From: CF-167 sp963695195 | GTDB lineage: Bacteria > Chloroflexota > Limnocylindria > QHBO01 | Reading direction: 5' to 3' | Assembly: GCA_963695195.1 (NCBI GenBank) | Contig: CAVOGE010000007.1 | Location: forward strand, 1,240,001 to 1,304,000 | Length of the DNA: 64,000 bases | In this document: positions 31,722 through 40,308 of the stretch, piece by piece | Numbering within the stretch: the first letter of the stretch is position 1 | Layout of the letters: each line of letters starts with the position of its first letter | The notes under the pieces: generated by a model | What the model saw: only the letters and a program-made list of their open reading frames with translations | Told to the model about the DNA's origin: nothing | Database searches by the model: none | Program-made: the position numbers and the translations under genes

Positions 31722-32594
31722 ATGAAGTTCGGACTGCAGATCAGCAGCTTCACCTGGCCCGGTGGTCCGGAGGCGATCGGGCCGACCCTCGCACGCGTGA
31801 CGCGTGCCGCCGACGACGCCGGTTTCGACTCGATCTGGGTAATGGATCACTTCTTCCAGATCCGCGGCCTGGGACCGCCTGAGGCGCCGATGCTCGAGGG
31901 GACCTCGGCGCTGGGCTTCATGGCAGCTCACTCGGACCGGGCGCGGCTGGGCTTGATGGTGGGCGGAATCCACTACCGACAGCCGGGCCTGTGGATCAAG
32001 GCGACCACCACGCTCGACATCCTGTCGGGAGGGCGCGCCTGGTTCGGGATCGGCGCGGCCTGGAACGAGGAGGAGTCTGCCGGGCTCGGCTTCCCGATGC
32101 CTCCGCTGCGCGAGCGCTTCGAGATGCTCGAGGAGACGCTGCAGATGGCCCACGCCATGTGGTCCGGCGGCAGTGGTAGCGGAGAATCGTTCGAGGGGCG
32201 GCACTACACGGCCACGCGGCTGCTGAACTCGCCGCAGTCGATCTCGCGGCCGCGGGTGCCGATCATGATCGGTGGGGGTGGCGAGAAGAAGACGTTGCGC
32301 CTCGTGGCCCAGTACGCCGATGCCTGCAACGTGTTCGGTGACGCGGCGAGGATCAGTCACAAGTACGCGGTGCTGCGGGAGCACTGCGAGCGGCTCGGTC
32401 GACCATACGAGGCGATCGAGCGCAGCACGCTGCAGTCGGTCGATCTCGATACCCAATCACCGGACCAGGTCGTCGAGCGCTTCGGGACGCTGAAGGAGGC
32501 GGGTGCCCAGCACATCCTGTTCAGCGTGCGCGGCGTGAATGACGTCGCCAAGCTCGAGCGGATCGGTGCGGAGATCCTGCCGCAGCTGCGGTGA
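31722..32594 (+). CDS. LLM-class F420-dependent oxidoreductase
   Basis: 290-residue TIM-barrel oxidoreductase of the luciferase-like monooxygenase family. Motifs: KFGLQISSFTWPGGPEAI, FDSIWVMDHFFQI, LGLMVGGIHYRQPGLWIKA, LDILSGGRAWFGIGAAWN, RFEMLEETLQMAHAMW and VPIMIGGGGEKKTLRLVAQYAD. The RPGLxxKxxxxLDxLSxGRxxxGxGAGW-like plan and C-terminal GxGxxxT are those of F420-binding members rather than FMN ones. The presence of F420 enzymes suits Chloroflexota or Actinomycetota. Substrate unknown. It converges on proS (7 nt apart). Confidence 0.92.
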   Translation: MKFGLQISSFTWPGGPEAIGPTLARVTRAADDAGFDSIWVMDHFFQIRGLGPPEAPMLEGTSALGFMAAHSDRARLGLMVGGIHYRQPGLWIKATTTLDILSGGRAWFGIGAAWNEEESAGLGFPMPPLRERFEMLEETLQMAHAMWSGGSGSGESFEGRHYTATRLLNSPQSISRPRVPIMIGGGGEKKTLRLVAQYADACNVFGDAARISHKYAVLREHCERLGRPYEAIERSTLQSVDLDTQSPDQVVERFGTLKEAGAQHILFSVRGVNDVAKLERIGAEILPQLR

Positions 32595-32601
32595 CCGGGC
32601 C

Positions 32602-34296
32602 TTAGCCGCGCAGCTCGGCCTCGACCTCGGCGATGGGACGAACGGACCGCTCTCCGCTCGCTCGCTCGGTGACCTCCACGCCGCCGGCGGCGAGGGAGCG
32701 CGGGGAGATGGTCAGGATGCGCGGCATGCCGAGCAACTCCGCATCGGTCAGCTTCACGCCGGGTGATTCGTCGCGGTCGTCGTAGAGGAGCTCGACGCCC
32801 GCATCGGTCAGGCGCCCGTAGAGCCCCTCGGCCGCTTCGCCGACCGCCGGATCACGTGACGCGCCGAGCGCCACGAGGTGAGCAGAGTACGGCGCCACCG
32901 ATGCCGGCCAGGCGATCCCCTTGTCGTCGTGATGCGCCTCGACGATGCAGGCCATCGCCCTTCCCAGCCCGATCCCGTAGCTGCCCATCACCACCAGGTT
33001 GCGGCTGCCGTCCTCGGCGAGGTAGGTGGAGCCGAGCGCCCTGGTGAAGTCGGTGCCCAGCTTGAAGATGTTGCCGACCTCGATTCCCTGGCGCAGTACG
33101 ACCGGCGACCCGCAGTTGGGGCAGGCGTCGCCGGCGCGCGCGTTGGCGATATCGGTCACCAGGTCAGGGGTGAAATCGCGACCGCTGTTCACGTTGAGCA
33201 GGTGGTAGCCGTGTCGGTTGGCTCCCGCGACCAGGTTCGGCGAGCGGGCAGCCAACTCGTCCATGACCACCGTCGTGCCGTGGGCTCCGATGGGTGACGC
33301 GTACCCCGGCTCCATGCCGGCCGCCTTGATCTCCTCGGTCTGCGCGGGCCGCAGGCCGCCGATCGCCTTCACCGCGTTGCCCAGCTTCGTCTCGTTGACC
33401 TCGAAGTCGCCGCGCACGATGGCGGTGATCAGCCGGCCGTCGCCGGTCACGAAGAAGGTCGCCTTGGCGGTTCGATCGGTCCCGACGCCGAGCAGCGCAG
33501 CCAGCGACGCGATGGTCGGCGTCTCCGGCGTGGCTACCTCCTCGGTGGGCAGCCGCTCCTCGGGAGCGGGATCCGGGGCGCCTACCGCGGCGATCTGCTG
33601 GTTGGCCGCATAGCCACACGCGTCACAGATGACCAGCGTGTCCTCGCCGGCGTCGTTGAGCGCCATGAACTCGTGGGCCAGGCTGCCGCCCATGATGCCG
33701 ACATCGGCGCCGACCGCCACCGTCTCGAGGCCCAGGCGCTCGAAGATCTTCACGTACGCGGCGTAGTGGAGGTCGTAGGAGTGGTCGAGTCCTGCCGCGT
33801 CGACGTCGAGCGAGTACGAGTCCTTCATCACGAACTCGCGAACCCGGATCAGGCCGCCGCGTGAGCGCGGCTCGTCGCGGAATTTGGTCTGAAAGTGGTA
33901 GACGATGGCCGGCAGCTGGCGGTAGCTCTTGACCAGGTCCCGCAGGAGGTCGGCGACGACCTCTTCGTGGGTCATGGCCAGCACCATGTCACGGCCGGAT
34001 CGGTCCTTGAAGCGGACCATCTCCGGGCCGATCTTGGCGTAGCGACCGGTCTCCCGCCACAGGTCGGCGGGGTGCACCACCGGCATCTCCATCTCCTGGC
34101 CGCCGATGGCGTTCATCTCGTCGCGGATCGCCTGTTCGATCCGCTGGCTCACCCGGAAGCCGAGCGGCAGCAGGGAGTAGATCCCGGCGCCCAGCTGCCG
34201 GACATAGCCGGCGCGCACGAGCAGCTTGTGCGACGCCATCTCGGCATCGGCCGGGTCGTCGCGAAGCGAGGTGAAGAAGAGCTTGGAGAGGCGCAT
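32602..34296 (-). CDS. proS: Proline--tRNA ligase
   Basis: 564-residue class II synthetase of the bacterial type. Motif 1 is near RIEQAIRDEMNAIGGQE, motif 2 TKFRDEPRSRGGLIRVREF and motif 3 GSYGIGLGRAMACIVE. The editing (INS/YbaK) domain sits between about residues 240 and 390 (KATFFVTGDGRLITAIVRGDFEVNE in part: FFVTGDGRLI, VNETKLGNA) and hydrolyses Ala-tRNA(Pro). The C-terminal anticodon domain ends VEVTERASGE. ATG 34296 matches the family N-terminus MRLSKLFFTSLRDDPADAE. It lies 25 nt downstream of the MFS carrier gene on the same strand. Confidence 0.97.
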   Translation of the reverse strand: MRLSKLFFTSLRDDPADAEMASHKLLVRAGYVRQLGAGIYSLLPLGFRVSQRIEQAIRDEMNAIGGQEMEMPVVHPADLWRETGRYAKIGPEMVRFKDRSGRDMVLAMTHEEVVADLLRDLVKSYRQLPAIVYHFQTKFRDEPRSRGGLIRVREFVMKDSYSLDVDAAGLDHSYDLHYAAYVKIFERLGLETVAVGADVGIMGGSLAHEFMALNDAGEDTLVICDACGYAANQQIAAVGAPDPAPEERLPTEEVATPETPTIASLAALLGVGTDRTAKATFFVTGDGRLITAIVRGDFEVNETKLGNAVKAIGGLRPAQTEEIKAAGMEPGYASPIGAHGTTVVMDELAARSPNLVAGANRHGYHLLNVNSGRDFTPDLVTDIANARAGDACPNCGSPVVLRQGIEVGNIFKLGTDFTRALGSTYLAEDGSRNLVVMGSYGIGLGRAMACIVEAHHDDKGIAWPASVAPYSAHLVALGASRDPAVGEAAEGLYGRLTDAGVELLYDDRDESPGVKLTDAELLGMPRILTISPRSLAAGGVEVTERASGERSVRPIAEVEAELRG

Positions 34297-34306
34297 TGGA
34301 GCGTGA

Positions 34307-34312
34307 AGGATA
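34307..34312 (-). promoter_or_regulatory. Possible -10 box upstream of proS
   Basis: TATCCT on the minus strand, 10 nt before the proS ATG and inside the end of the MFS gene's stop region. Confidence 0.35.
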
Positions 34313-34321
34313 GCCGACCGG

Positions 34322-35713
34322 CTACGGCCCTTCGGGGACGCCGTCGCTGGCATCCTCCTCATCGGGGTGTGGCAGTGCATGGGCGAGCAATTCGGCCGGG
34401 CCTTCCCGCTCGTGTCCGTCTGCCATCCCGACCAGATGCTCGCTCTCCCGCAACGCGCCGACCGGCAGGATCGCCAGCACGAGGAGTCCGACCGACGCGA
34501 GCAGCAGGCCGTCCATGCCGAGCCACTCGGCCGCGCCACCTCCGGCCAGGCTGCCGGTGATCTGTCCCACGGCCAGGAAGACCGAATAGAGGCCCATGAT
34601 TGCGCCCCGGTCTGCAGGGTGCGCCTCGCTGATATCGGCGAGCAGGCCGAGCGCGGCGGGGGTTGCGCCGGCCAGCACGAAGAGGCCGCCGAGCATGCCC
34701 AGCGCGAGGGGGATCTGACCCGCGAGCCCCAGCGACTGCGAGTGGTTGATCCCGAAGATGGAACCGACCATCAGCAGACCGCCGCCGATGCCGATCACGA
34801 TGATCGTCGTCCGCCGGAACTGCTTGAACCGCCCGCCCCAGTACAGCACGCCCCCGACGAAGACGAGGAGCGCGACTCCCAGGCCCGCGCTGACTTGCGT
34901 GGGCGCGAACCCGCCCATCAATAGTTGGCCATCGAAGCGCGCGGAGGGCGTGCGCACCAGCTGGAAGACCGATTGGGTCGTCCACGAGCCGATGATCGCG
35001 TTGAGTGCAATCCAGGTCGGCGCCAGCAGCCACACGCTGCGGCTCGACAGGACATTTCGGTAGCGGGCCCAGTCGAAGGATGCCGGCCGCAGCTCACCCG
35101 GCTGGAGCGGCTGAGCCTCCCCGCCCGCCCGCGCGTGGCCGTGATCGACAAGGTCAGCGACGCCCCATCGGTAGATGCCGAACGAGACGCCGTAGATGCC
35201 GGCATTCAGCAGGAACGCAAATCGCGCGAAGAGCTCCCACATCGGCCCGGCCGCCACCGCCCCGATGCCGAGTCCCGCCAGCGTTGCAACTTCGAATCGG
35301 GCCACTGTCCTGCCCCGCAGCTGTTCATCGCGGCTGGTGGCGACGGCGATGTAGCCCAGGATCGAAGGAATGCTGGCGCCTGCTGCAGCACCCTCGAGCC
35401 AGCGAGTGACCCCGAGTAGAAAGAGATCCGTGGTGCCCGCAGTCAGGATCACCGCCACCGCCCCGAAGACCGGACCCCACTGCATCACCCGGTGCGCTCC
35501 GAGCCGGTCTGATAGGACCCCGAAGCCGGGCGACAGGACCAGCTCGGCGACGAAGTAGGTGGCGGTCAGCAGCCCGACCATGAAGGAAGTGACCTCGGGA
35601 CCGCCGTGGTCGGGGAGCCCGGCCATGTAGTACAGGAAGAGGCCGCCCGTCAGGCCGGTGCTGAAGCGCAGCGTGAATGTGCCGGCGAGGACCGCGGCGA
35701 TCGATCGGTTCAC
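34322..35713 (-). CDS. MFS transporter
   Basis: 463-residue major facilitator carrier with 12 predicted helices. The cytoplasmic loop 2-3 signature is GVLSDRLGAHRVMQWG (a G-x-x-x-D-R-x-G-x-R/H motif). A central loop (about residues 195-225) separates the two halves, and the C-terminal 30 residues are acidic (HPDEEDASDGVPEG). The substrate cannot be named; the plan resembles drug:H+ antiporter-1-type exporters. GTG start at 35713 with a -10-like box upstream. It precedes proS closely and may be co-transcribed. Confidence 0.88.
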   Translation of the reverse strand: MNRSIAAVLAGTFTLRFSTGLTGGLFLYYMAGLPDHGGPEVTSFMVGLLTATYFVAELVLSPGFGVLSDRLGAHRVMQWGPVFGAVAVILTAGTTDLFLLGVTRWLEGAAAGASIPSILGYIAVATSRDEQLRGRTVARFEVATLAGLGIGAVAAGPMWELFARFAFLLNAGIYGVSFGIYRWGVADLVDHGHARAGGEAQPLQPGELRPASFDWARYRNVLSSRSVWLLAPTWIALNAIIGSWTTQSVFQLVRTPSARFDGQLLMGGFAPTQVSAGLGVALLVFVGGVLYWGGRFKQFRRTTIIVIGIGGGLLMVGSIFGINHSQSLGLAGQIPLALGMLGGLFVLAGATPAALGLLADISEAHPADRGAIMGLYSVFLAVGQITGSLAGGGAAEWLGMDGLLLASVGLLVLAILPVGALRESEHLVGMADGHEREGPAELLAHALPHPDEEDASDGVPEGP

Positions 35714-35722
35714 TGGGACGGA

Positions 35723-35728
35723 AGGTTA
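35723..35728 (-). promoter_or_regulatory. Possible -10 box, MFS transporter
   Basis: TAACCT on the minus strand, 9 nt before the GTG at 35713. Confidence 0.35.
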
Positions 35729-35783
35729 GCCGCTGACCGATCGCGGCGCGCGCGGCGGCCTGCTCTCGCCGCCGGGTACGGAA

Positions 35784-35813
35784 ACGCCCCCGACCGGTGA
35801 AGGGCGGGGGCGT
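35784..35813 (-). terminator. Hairpin terminator after trxA
   Basis: 9-bp perfect stem (ACGCCCCCG with CGGGGGCGT) and a 12-nt loop, 19 nt past the trxA stop on its strand. Confidence 0.65.
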
Positions 35814-35831
35814 CCGATGGAGGTGCGGCCG

Positions 35832-36170
35832 TCAGACGGTGGCTGCCGGCGTCGCGAGTCCGAATGCGGCTTCCAGCTGCTCGGCCGGCCGGAAGCCGAC
35901 TGCGGCCCGCGGCGGCTCGCCGGGAGCGAAGTAGGCGACCGTCGGGATGCTCATCACGCCGTAGTGCATGGCGGTGTGCGGGTTGGCGTCGACGTCCAGC
36001 TTGACGACGTCCACCGTCCCGGCGTACTTCTCGGCCAGCTTGTCGATCTCGGGGGCGACCAGGCGACACGGGCCACACCAGGCAGCCCAGAAGTCGACGA
36101 TCACCGGCTTGTCGTTCTCGATAACGAGCTGCTGGAAGTTCGCGTCAGTTGCTTCTCGTACGTTGGACAT
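35832..36170 (-). CDS. trxA: Thioredoxin
   Basis: 112-residue thioredoxin with the redox motif WCGPC (Cys32, Cys35), the buried Asp in VDFWAAW, the cis-Pro segment MSIPTVAYF and the C-terminal helix RPAEQLEAAFG. It reduces protein disulfides in the cytoplasm and would serve MsrA. It follows an ArsR-type regulator gene by 33 nt on the same strand and is followed by a terminator, so the two form an operon. An AAAGGA lies about 14 nt before the ATG, rather far, so translation may depend on coupling with arsR. Confidence 0.96.
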   Translation of the reverse strand: MSNVREATDANFQQLVIENDKPVIVDFWAAWCGPCRLVAPEIDKLAEKYAGTVDVVKLDVDANPHTAMHYGVMSIPTVAYFAPGEPPRAAVGFRPAEQLEAAFGLATPAATV

Positions 36171-36203
36171 CGGTCTGTAAAGGGTCCTTTCTGTGCTGCT
36201 TGG

Positions 36204-36497
36204 TCAGCGAGCGACCTGCTGCAGCATGCGATAGGCCTCAAGGATACGTTCATCCGCAAGGCGATAGAAGACGGTGTTGCCCTCCCGTCGGCTGGCCACG
36301 ATGCCGGCCTGCCGCAGGACCGCGAGGTGCTGACTCATGTTGGGCACCTGGCACCCGATATCGCGCGACAAGTCGCTCACGGAGCGCTCACCCTCAGCCA
36401 GTCGCTCGACCACGCACAGGCGTTTCGAGTCGGAGAGTGCCCGAGCGATGATCGCCGCCCGATCGCGGAGGGATTCGGTGAGAGGCGTCGCGGTCAT
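36204..36497 (-). CDS. ArsR-family transcriptional regulator
   Basis: 97-residue winged-helix repressor. ALSDSKRLCVVERLAEGERSVSDL leads into the recognition helices DIGCQVPNMSQHLAVLRQAGIV, then the wing SRREGNTVFYRL and a C-terminal helix. The usual metal motif ELCVCDL is missing, but a Cys lies just before the recognition helix (DIGCQVP) and another in LCVVERL. This layout suggests redox or sulfur sensing instead of arsenic sensing. It probably represses itself and trxA through the inverted repeat at 36512-36534. Confidence 0.92.
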   Translation of the reverse strand: MTATPLTESLRDRAAIIARALSDSKRLCVVERLAEGERSVSDLSRDIGCQVPNMSQHLAVLRQAGIVASRREGNTVFYRLADERILEAYRMLQQVAR

Positions 36498-36503
36498 GAC
36501 CCG

Positions 36504-36509
36504 ATTCTC
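36504..36509 (-). promoter_or_regulatory. -10 box of a leaderless promoter, arsR-trxA
   Basis: GAGAAT on the minus strand, 6 nt before the ATG at 36497. Confidence 0.45.
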
Positions 36510-36511
36510 TC

Positions 36512-36534
36512 ACTTGTTGCGCAACTACGCAAGT
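36512..36534. promoter_or_regulatory. Putative ArsR operator
   Basis: ACTTG at 36512-36516 and CAAGT at 36530-36534 are inverted repeats. Between and overlapping them lies the 10-bp palindrome GTTGCGCAAC (36516-36525). It sits directly upstream of the -10 box, overlapping where the -35 region would be. Confidence 0.55.
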
Positions 36535-36550
36535 AGTCCGATCGTCCGGG

Positions 36551-37894
36551 TCAGGTCTGCGGGTCGGCGGGTGGCTCGATCGGCGGCTCGGTTGGTGGCA
36601 CCTCGACGGTCCGGTGCACCTCGGTGGTTGTGCCGACCTGCATACGGCCCGGGGCGCCCGTGAAGCGCGATGCGGTGAGTCGCACCAGGCCCGCCCCGCC
36701 GAACAGGATGGCGAACGCCGGATAGCCGCCCATCAGCATGACCGCCGATCCGGCGACGAGACCTCCGCCGTACGCGAGGACGTAGCGCACCACGAAATGG
36801 CTCTGGAAGGCGATCACCTCCGGCCCCGTCGCAAGCCGGAAGAGACGCTCGTTCGCGGAGAGCTGTCCCGCCGTGTCGCCGGCCGCCATGGCCGCGGCGA
36901 TCACCACCAGGACCACCGGCGCGTATGGGTTGGCCGGGTGCGCGGCGAGACCCAGCAGCAGGGCAAAGCCGCGCAGCAGCATCGATCCCCGGAGCATGCG
37001 CGAGGCCGAGCTGCGGGCCAGCCGCGAGCTCACGACCAGTGAAGCGAGCACCAGCGTGCCCGATGAGATCGCCGACAGCGCGATGGCGAAGCCAGGACCG
37101 GTGCCCAGCACGGCGATGGCGTAGACCGCCAGGAACGGCGCCAGCCCAGCGGACAGCGATGCGAGGGTGAGGACCCGCGCGAGCCCGCGCAGGCGGTCAT
37201 CGTCGCCCTTCGTCCACGCCACCTGGCGCGGTACGCGCACCCTGCCCGGCGAGGGGATGCGGCGCAGGGCAAGGGCCGGGACGAGGCCGGCCACACCGGA
37301 GACGCCGAACGGGACGGCGTATGCCCATACCCCGATGCCGCTGACCAGGTTGTCCATCCCGAGCGCGAGCGGCATCAGGACGACCGACCCGATGCCGAGG
37401 GCGATTCCGGCCAGGCGCGGACCGACGACCCGACGCTCCGCGTCGGGGAGGATGATCTGGTACCACGATTGCAGCGAGCCGTAGGCGATGGCCCCGATCG
37501 ATCCGAAGAGCCCGTTCACCACGGCAACGAGCGCGATCGTCACGGCGTCCGAGGCGATCCCGATGGCGTTGAGGGCAACGATCCCGGCGAGCAGCAGGCC
37601 GCGCGGCTCGGCGACCGCGGCGCCGATCACGACGAGGCCGCGCAGGTTGCCGTTCGTCCGGTCGAGGAGGTTCGGCAGCAGTCGCTGGCCCATGGTGCCC
37701 AATACAGGCAACACCGCCAGGATGGTGGCCAGCGCCGGGTGCGCCCCAAGCGAGAGGAGCAGCGGAATCACGATGGCCGGACCCGACAGCGGACCGATGA
37801 AGCCCTGTGCCACGGCCACCAGCCGGAACGGCCGGTAGCGGCGTCGCGCGAAGGCGCGCCAGTCCCCGACGGGTGCAGCGGGATCGGGTGTCAC
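36551..37894 (-). CDS. MFS-like transporter
   Basis: 447-residue membrane protein with about 12 helices. The first half opens FRLVAVAQGFIGPLSGPAIVIPLLLS, and the second contains GFAIALSAISSGTLVLASLVVSSRLAR, both described here by their ends. There is no strong MFS signature motif, though the 6+6 layout with a central basic loop (about residues 195-225) fits. The C-terminal 25 residues are Pro/Glu-rich (EVPPTEPPIEPPADPQT). I chose GTG at 37894 since a -10 box is 7 nt upstream. It is divergent from the 52-residue zinc-ribbon gene. Confidence 0.78.
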   Translation of the reverse strand: MTPDPAAPVGDWRAFARRRYRPFRLVAVAQGFIGPLSGPAIVIPLLLSLGAHPALATILAVLPVLGTMGQRLLPNLLDRTNGNLRGLVVIGAAVAEPRGLLLAGIVALNAIGIASDAVTIALVAVVNGLFGSIGAIAYGSLQSWYQIILPDAERRVVGPRLAGIALGIGSVVLMPLALGMDNLVSGIGVWAYAVPFGVSGVAGLVPALALRRIPSPGRVRVPRQVAWTKGDDDRLRGLARVLTLASLSAGLAPFLAVYAIAVLGTGPGFAIALSAISSGTLVLASLVVSSRLARSSASRMLRGSMLLRGFALLLGLAAHPANPYAPVVLVVIAAAMAAGDTAGQLSANERLFRLATGPEVIAFQSHFVVRYVLAYGGGLVAGSAVMLMGGYPAFAILFGGAGLVRLTASRFTGAPGRMQVGTTTEVHRTVEVPPTEPPIEPPADPQT

Positions 37895-37901
37895 GCCCGG
37901 A

Positions 37902-37907
37902 AGCGTA
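37902..37907 (-). promoter_or_regulatory. -10 box of a leaderless promoter, MFS-like gene
   Basis: TACGCT on the minus strand, 7 nt before the GTG at 37894. Confidence 0.45.
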
Positions 37908-37955
37908 GAAGAACGCGACAGGCTAGGTGTCGACAGGCACGCTGAGGATGCGGGC

Positions 37956-38114
37956 ATGACGATTCAGATGACCTGCCCCTGGTGCGAGGACGAGCTCGCC
38001 TTCCTGGTTGACGAGACGGCCGATGAGCTGGTGTGCAGCGGCTGCGCAATGCGCATGCAGTTCGCCCCGGACCCATCGGTCACCTACAACCTGCTCTACG
38101 CGGCCGCGGCCTGA
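37956..38114 (+). CDS. 52-residue zinc-ribbon protein
   Basis: ATG at 37956 with GAGGA 7 nt upstream, ending in TGA at 38114. The peptide has TCPWCEDELAF near the start and ELVCSGCAMRMQFAPD in the second half: CxxC, 16 residues, CxxC, the plan of a one-knuckle-pair zinc ribbon. The end is SVTYNLLYAAAA. Small ribbons of this kind are often nucleic-acid or protein-binding accessories. It is convergent with the S9 peptidase gene (7 nt between stops). Confidence 0.75.
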   Translation: MTIQMTCPWCEDELAFLVDETADELVCSGCAMRMQFAPDPSVTYNLLYAAAA

Positions 38115-38121
38115 GGAGCGC

Positions 38122-40308
38122 CTACTCCGCGCGGCGCAGCTCCTCCGGGAGCGGGAGGTCGAGGCCCTCCAACAGGTACGCCAGCGTGCGCTGTTCGCGC
38201 AGACGGATCGCTGCCGAGCCACGCGTGCGATGGCGCTGGCCGCCGATGAGGACCAGTTCTACGGGTCGTCCGGCCTCCTCAAGGGCAGCCATCAGCCGTC
38301 TGCTATGTCGCAGGTGGACGTTCTCGTCGAGGCTGCCGTGGACGAGCAGGAGATCGCCGGATATCGCTGCCGCCTGAGCCGGCAGCGAGCTGTCCCGGTA
38401 GGCAGCTGCGTGCTTCCTCGGTTCGCCAAGGTAGCGCTCCGTGTACGCCGAGTCGTATTCCAACCATTCGACCACGGGCGCGCCAGCCACCCCGACGCGA
38501 AAGAGCCCTGGCTCACGCGCCATGCACATCACGGTCATGAATCCGCCGTAGCTCCAGCCGGTGATCGCCACGCGGTCAGGGTCGATCTCGCCGCGATCCG
38601 CAAGATCTCGTACGGCCGCCGCCTGGTCGGCAACCTCCACCGACCCGAGGAGTCCCCCCAGAGAGGCCTCGAATTCCGTGCCGCGGTTGTTCGTGCCGCG
38701 ATTGTCGACCATCAGCACGGCCGCGCCATGTTGGCGCAGGTATTGCCGGAGCAGGTGCGACGTCACCTCCCATGACCGCTTGACGTACTGCGAGTGCGGC
38801 CCGCCATAGATCCAGACCACGCAGGGCGGGGGACCGTCCATGTCCGCCGCCTGATCCGTCGGCCGGTAGAAGGCCGCGTGCAACCTCGTATGTCCGTCGG
38901 CCGCTGTCAGCTCCAGGAACTCCGGCGGGTCGAGCGCCGCGGTCGCGGCCGTCACCGAGGGCGCCCAGATCACGATCGGGGCGGCGTGCCCACGCGAGTG
39001 GACGCTGACACGCGGTGCGTGTTCCGGATCCGAGAACGTGTCGATCCAGCGCATGCCATCCGGCGACGCCACGATCTCGTGCCAGCCGGGCTCCTCGGTG
39101 AGACGTTTCGGATCGGTCACCGGCAGCTCGGTGTCGAGGGGGACGGCATACAGGTGCCGCTCAAGGACCTCGTCGCGCGTCGCGGTGAAGAGCACCTCGT
39201 TCCGATCGACGTTGACGCTCGCCACGCCGGTAACCATCCAGGGGCCGGCGGTGAGGACACGCTCCAGCTCGCCGTCGGTGCCGCGCAATTCGAGGTGCCG
39301 GAACCCGCTGCGCTCGCTCGTGGTCAGGATCCGTCCATCGGCGAGGACTCGCGTGGCGTGGTCCAGGTTGACCCATGGGTCCGCGTGCACGACCCACAGT
39401 TCTCGCGCCGAGCCGCCGGACGAGACCCGCCACCAACCAAGTGAGCGCTGGTCGCGCGGCATGATCCCGACCAGCCAGCCACCGGTCGGGGCAGCCACGA
39501 CGCGGGCCAGGTAGTGATCGGCGGAGATGGGCAGGTCCACCCTGGTGGCCGGATCGGATTCCAGGGTCGCGATCCGCAGCTCGACCGAGGCGTTCGGGCC
39601 ACCCGCGAATGCGTAGCGATGCGACTCGGACTCACCTCCTGCACCACCCTCCGCCACGTCGAACGGCGCAATCGCGCGCTCATCGACGTGCGCGAAGGCG
39701 ATGGTCCGCGAGTCCGAGCTCCACCAGAGGCCGTCGAAGCGGTTGAGCTCCTCGGCGGCGATGTACTCGGCGAGGCCGTTGGTCACGCCCGGCTCTGCGT
39801 CGTCGGTCAGGCGCCGAGGAGCCCCACCGTCGACCGGCGCGACCCACAGATCGCCGTCAATCACGCAGGCGACCCACGTTCCGTCCGGACTGAGCGTGGT
39901 GCCGGCCGCGCGCTCGATTCCGGCGAGGGGGGCGAGATCCAGCCAGGGACGCCCCCCACGGGCCACCAATACGCGCTCCGCGAGTGGTACGAGGAGCGTG
40001 GGCTCAGCCGCGTCGGTGGCCCAGGCGTGTGACGTAACCCCGAGGTCGGTTGTTCGCGTGCGCTCCCGCCGCAGCCGCTCCTCCAGCCCGAACCAGTCTT
40101 CCCGCACGGTCCCCGCCGCCGCGCCGACGATCACCTGGCGTTCCCCGGAGTCGAGGTCGTGGTGCCAAAGCGACCGGACCAGTGAGCCGTCCTCGCTGTG
40201 GAGGTAGGTGACGGCGCGGTTGCCCGGCACGAATGTCACCCCCGCCGGATGGTCCATCCCCGGAAGCGGCAGGCGGGACAGGTCGTCGAGCGTCAGGCAC
40301 CGACTCAT
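38122..40308 (-). CDS. S9B prolyl oligopeptidase/dipeptidyl peptidase IV-like
   Basis: 728-residue serine peptidase. Residues 1-480 form the eight-bladed propeller (DPP IV-like LSPDGTWVACV, AEELNRFDGLWWSSDSRTIAFAHVDE with the paired Glu of the substrate site in parts EEL). The C-terminal alpha/beta hydrolase contains GWSYGGFMTVMCM (nucleophile Ser), HGSLDENVH (Asp) and GGQRHRTRG (His). No signal peptide is evident, so it probably acts in the cytoplasm on proline-containing peptides. Its ATG overlaps the stop of the upstream nitroreductase-fold gene (ATGA), so they are coupled. Confidence 0.93.
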   Translation of the reverse strand: MSRCLTLDDLSRLPLPGMDHPAGVTFVPGNRAVTYLHSEDGSLVRSLWHHDLDSGERQVIVGAAAGTVREDWFGLEERLRRERTRTTDLGVTSHAWATDAAEPTLLVPLAERVLVARGGRPWLDLAPLAGIERAAGTTLSPDGTWVACVIDGDLWVAPVDGGAPRRLTDDAEPGVTNGLAEYIAAEELNRFDGLWWSSDSRTIAFAHVDERAIAPFDVAEGGAGGESESHRYAFAGGPNASVELRIATLESDPATRVDLPISADHYLARVVAAPTGGWLVGIMPRDQRSLGWWRVSSGGSARELWVVHADPWVNLDHATRVLADGRILTTSERSGFRHLELRGTDGELERVLTAGPWMVTGVASVNVDRNEVLFTATRDEVLERHLYAVPLDTELPVTDPKRLTEEPGWHEIVASPDGMRWIDTFSDPEHAPRVSVHSRGHAAPIVIWAPSVTAATAALDPPEFLELTAADGHTRLHAAFYRPTDQAADMDGPPPCVVWIYGGPHSQYVKRSWEVTSHLLRQYLRQHGAAVLMVDNRGTNNRGTEFEASLGGLLGSVEVADQAAAVRDLADRGEIDPDRVAITGWSYGGFMTVMCMAREPGLFRVGVAGAPVVEWLEYDSAYTERYLGEPRKHAAAYRDSSLPAQAAAISGDLLLVHGSLDENVHLRHSRRLMAALEEAGRPVELVLIGGQRHRTRGSAAIRLREQRTLAYLLEGLDLPLPEELRRAE

